From: Prosthecobacter debontii
GTDB taxonomy: Bacteria > Verrucomicrobiota > Verrucomicrobiia > Verrucomicrobiales > Verrucomicrobiaceae
Direction of reading: 5' to 3'
NCBI RefSeq assembly: GCF_900167535.1
Contig: NZ_FUYE01000007.1
Location: 1 to 64,000 of the forward strand
Length of the DNA stretch: 64,000 nucleotides
The translations under genes and the position numbers were made by a program. Positions 62,064 through 64,000 of the stretch are shown in pieces (the first letter of the stretch is position 1; the number at the start of each line of letters is the position of its first letter). A model generated the notes under the pieces. It was not told the DNA's origin. It worked only from the letters and a program-made list of their open reading frames with translations, and did not search any database.

Positions 62064-62343
62064 AGCTATAAATCGTTAGGTGGAAGAATACGTCGCCAGT
62101 TTGGAAATCTGAATGGACGATCCCGCTATGATGTTGGGAGGTTCGTGCCCTTGATTGGATGGGTCTGGAAGGAGTGAACGATCAAAATTTGCTGGATTCA
62201 GCTTCGATTGGAACCCGTGAATCCAAAGGGGGTTGAAGCTTGTAACTTTTGGGGCTCTTTCCGTGATACAGCTTGGTGACGCTCGGTTTTGCCTGTTGAA
62301 TTTACTTTAAGCTCGCCTTGATCCACACTCCGTTCACCTACCT

Positions 62344-62874
62344 ATGAAATTCACCCTTCTTGCTCTGCTGTCTCTCCTTGGTGTCTGCACAGCGCTCGCT
62401 CAGACCAGCGCCCCGGCGACACCGGCAAGTCCCAATCAAGAAGAGGTGACCCAAGACGGCTTGTGGGATGGACGGCTCAAGGGCGGGTCTTACCTCGTGC
62501 GCTGCACGCAGATCCTTGCGTTATCTAAACACGAGTATGTGGCCGATTCCGTGGCCCGAGTGGTGGAGGTGAATTTGACCCTGAACTCCAGCATGAACGT
62601 GCGCTTTTACTACCTGGAGCCCCTGCGTCTCGAGGGCGGCGGAATTGTCGGAGCCGGTCAGCAGGCGCTCGATAAAGCGCGTGCCATGGTGCAGGACGCC
62701 GCCTCACGCGTTTCTCCGACCCTGACCACACCCAAGGTGGTGAAAAACTACCCCACCTCCACTCATGCGCACACGATTGAGTTCGTGATCGCAGATGAGG
62801 AGCGGTTGAATTCCCTTCATGCCAGTCTTGAGCGTGCCTTCCGTACTGGCCGAGGCCGCATCTGGCGCGAGTGA
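62344..62874 (+). CDS. Hypothetical secreted protein
   Basis: 176 residues with a signal peptide (MKFTLLALLSLLGVCTALAQ). The mature protein reads 'GLWDGRLKGGSYLVRCTQILALSKHEYVADSVARVVEVNL', then a helical part ('GAGQQALDKARAMVQDAASRV'), and ends 'HTIEFVIADEERLNSLHASLERAFRTGRGRIW'. It looks like a small alpha/beta exported protein. No family is recognised. It is convergent with the SprT-like gene (12 bp gap). The 280 bp upstream hold no gene. Confidence 0.75.
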   Translation: MKFTLLALLSLLGVCTALAQTSAPATPASPNQEEVTQDGLWDGRLKGGSYLVRCTQILALSKHEYVADSVARVVEVNLTLNSSMNVRFYYLEPLRLEGGGIVGAGQQALDKARAMVQDAASRVSPTLTTPKVVKNYPTSTHAHTIEFVIADEERLNSLHASLERAFRTGRGRIWRE

Positions 62875-62886
62875 AGCGCTACCACT

Positions 62887-63561
62887 CTATGCACCTTTGG
62901 ACTTTCGGAGGTCCTCCACCAGCACGAACCGGAATCGCGAGTCATAAGCGCCGCCGTTGTAGCGATTGCAGCATTCACTGCAGGCCGTGTGGCGGTGAAA
63001 CTTGCGCACGCGTTTGACCACAAGACCGCAGTGAGAGCAGGCGTAGATCAGATTGCGCGCCACCTCTTGGCGAGGCAGTGGTAATTTATGACGGGCGGTT
63101 TCGCCAGGGATACCGACATCGGCACAGGCCTGCTGCCACTCACGACCGTGGGGTTCGATCCGGCGACGGCCAGCCCGGTGATAGGCCACCAGATGAGCCA
63201 GCTCATGCAGCAGGGTGCGCCGCACCTGACCGTCAAATTCCTCCAGTTTGGGATTCAGTTCGATCTTCCAGGAAGGAAAACTCGCATAACCCGCCGTGCT
63301 TCTGAGCCGATGATTCCACTTCACCGCAATCAGCTTAGCCGCACCGGCGAGATCCAATTGGCGCAGGATTTCCCGACATTCCTCCGTGAGGGCCTCGTCC
63401 AGTTCGAGACCGTCTTGGTCTTTGACTCGACGATTGACCGGTGATTCGCCCTGGCCATCCACATAGAGAGGTCGAGGCAGCGCCCGCTCTTCCAGGTTTC
63501 CGCGGACACCGGCCTGGAAATCCATCCACAGTTGAGAAAGTTTGCGCAGAGATCGGGGCAT
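62887..63561 (-). CDS. SprT-like zinc metalloprotein
   Basis: 224 residues. 'RRTLLHELAHLVAYHRAG' (HELAH at 119-123) with 'EPHGREW' (third His about 138) is the metal site of the SprT/Wss1-like protease domain. A C-terminal zinc ribbon has two Cys pairs ('YACSHCGL', 'TACSECCNRYNGG'). Eukaryotic SPRTN cuts DNA-protein crosslinks; bacterial members are poorly studied. Its start overlaps the stop of the serine acetyltransferase by one base (TGATG), so the two are co-transcribed. Confidence 0.85.
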   Translation of the reverse strand: MPRSLRKLSQLWMDFQAGVRGNLEERALPRPLYVDGQGESPVNRRVKDQDGLELDEALTEECREILRQLDLAGAAKLIAVKWNHRLRSTAGYASFPSWKIELNPKLEEFDGQVRRTLLHELAHLVAYHRAGRRRIEPHGREWQQACADVGIPGETARHKLPLPRQEVARNLIYACSHCGLVVKRVRKFHRHTACSECCNRYNGGAYDSRFRFVLVEDLRKSKGA

Positions 63562-64000
63562 CAGACCGCCTCCTTTTCGGGGGTTTTCGGAGCTTTCGTG
63601 ACAGGGGTGCTCTTGCGATCCCGGATGCGATGCTCCTGGTCGCCCAGGGCATACACCATGTCGGGAGCCACACTTTCCATGAGGAAAACGTTCGCGCCGA
63701 TCGTGCTGCGGGCCCCGACGATGGTATCACCGCCGACGATGGTGGCCCCAGCATAGATGGTGACGTTGTCCTCGATGGTGGGGTGGCGTTTTTTCCCGGC
63801 CAGAGCTTGACCCTGCGCCAGCGAGCGAGCGACGAGACCCACGCCTTGATAAAGCTTCACGCGGGTGCCGATGCTGCACGTCTCGCCGATCACCACGCCC
63901 GTGCCATGGTCAATGAAGAAGTGGCTGCCGATCTGCGCTCCGGGATGGATATCGATCCCCGTGCGTCCATGCGCCCACTCCGTCATCATGCGTGGGATCA
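63561..64000 (-). CDS. cysE: Serine O-acetyltransferase, C-terminal part (cut by window edge)
   Basis: At least 146 codons, open to the right edge. '[24 protein letters not shown]' leads into the left-handed beta-helix of hexapeptide repeats: '[30 protein letters not shown]', '[32 protein letters not shown]'. The His of '[11 protein letters not shown]' is the catalytic residue. The enzyme makes O-acetylserine, the precursor of cysteine. A serine-acetyltransferase-specific helical N-terminus lies beyond the window. It is directly upstream of the SprT-like gene with a one-base overlap. Confidence 0.9.
   Translation of the reverse strand, partial: IPRMMTEWAHGRTGIDIHPGAQIGSHFFIDHGTGVVIGETCSIGTRVKLYQGVGLVARSLAQGQALAGKKRHPTIEDNVTIYAGATIVGGDTIVGARSTIGANVFLMESVAPDMVYALGDQEHRIRDRKSTPVTKAPKTPEKEAV

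Overview
The window looks like a chromosomal piece of a Verrucomicrobiota bacterium, probably of the Prosthecobacter/Verrucomicrobium type. This rests on four things. It has the DUF1501 / DUF1549-DUF1553 (PSD1) / CxxCH 'planctomycete-verrucomicrobial' secreted protein families. It carries many Tat- or Sec-exported carbohydrate enzymes. Its lexA gene has a 14-bp site, TGTTC-N4-GAACA, which matches the motif published for Verrucomicrobia LexA. It is also moderately GC-rich with short gaps between genes. The placement is an inference from gene content; no 16S rRNA is present.

Layout: 1-89 is the cut-off start of an IS630-type transposase. 208-7119 carries a DUF4838 secreted protein, an odd divergent pair (a degenerate AMP-ligase-like protein and a fused double ketosynthase) and a secreted SGNH hydrolase closed by a clear terminator. 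7216-10561 has a ribosome-associated HPF-like protein, a rhomboid-like pseudoprotease, an FMN reductase and a DUF1501 protein. 10737-14750 is one large secreted choice-of-anchor protein with its own terminator. 15211-16919 has a tiny secreted protein and a three-gene anti-sigma / periplasmic sensor / ECF sigma operon in the order of the metal-responsive cnrYXH system. 17004-24966 has DUF6807, EboE-like, ketopantoate reductase-like and Coa1-like genes, then an Lhr-type helicase-queF-queC operon for DNA repair and queuosine precursor synthesis.

25024-33061 has a large CxxCH dehydrogenase-like protein, a fused SGNH/sialidase-like enzyme, the overlapping ribD-gmhB-rnhA operon and a Tat-exported sugar isomerase-like protein. 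33203-38524 has a hybrid histidine kinase, tRNA-Val(GAC), three small unrecognised proteins, and an orphan ParA ATPase overlapping a proline-rich protein. 38625-41327 has a NagA-type deacetylase, a LolC/E-like permease and a pseudopilin. 41543-48414 is a giant 2091-residue TPR protein coupled to a lipoprotein. 48450-52345 has a secreted nuclease, lexA with its SOS box, a TPR protein coupled to bioF, and a lipoprotein.

52394-62063 is a minus-strand secreted-protein cluster (sialate O-acetylesterase, cytochrome/WD40/pre-peptidase protein, PSD1 protein, DUF1501 protein). It is interrupted by a VapBC-like toxin-antitoxin pair lying on the opposite strand. 62344-64000 has a small secreted protein, an SprT-like metalloprotein and the truncated serine acetyltransferase cysE.

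Most of the window is ordinary core and carbohydrate-scavenging content. The most distinctive loci are the fused ketosynthase pair, the cnrYXH-like sigma operon with a strong hairpin just ahead of it, the toxin-antitoxin cassette fitted between PSD1 and DUF1501, the ParA/proline-rich pair, and the giant TPR/lipoprotein pair. No CRISPR array, prophage or rRNA operon was seen.
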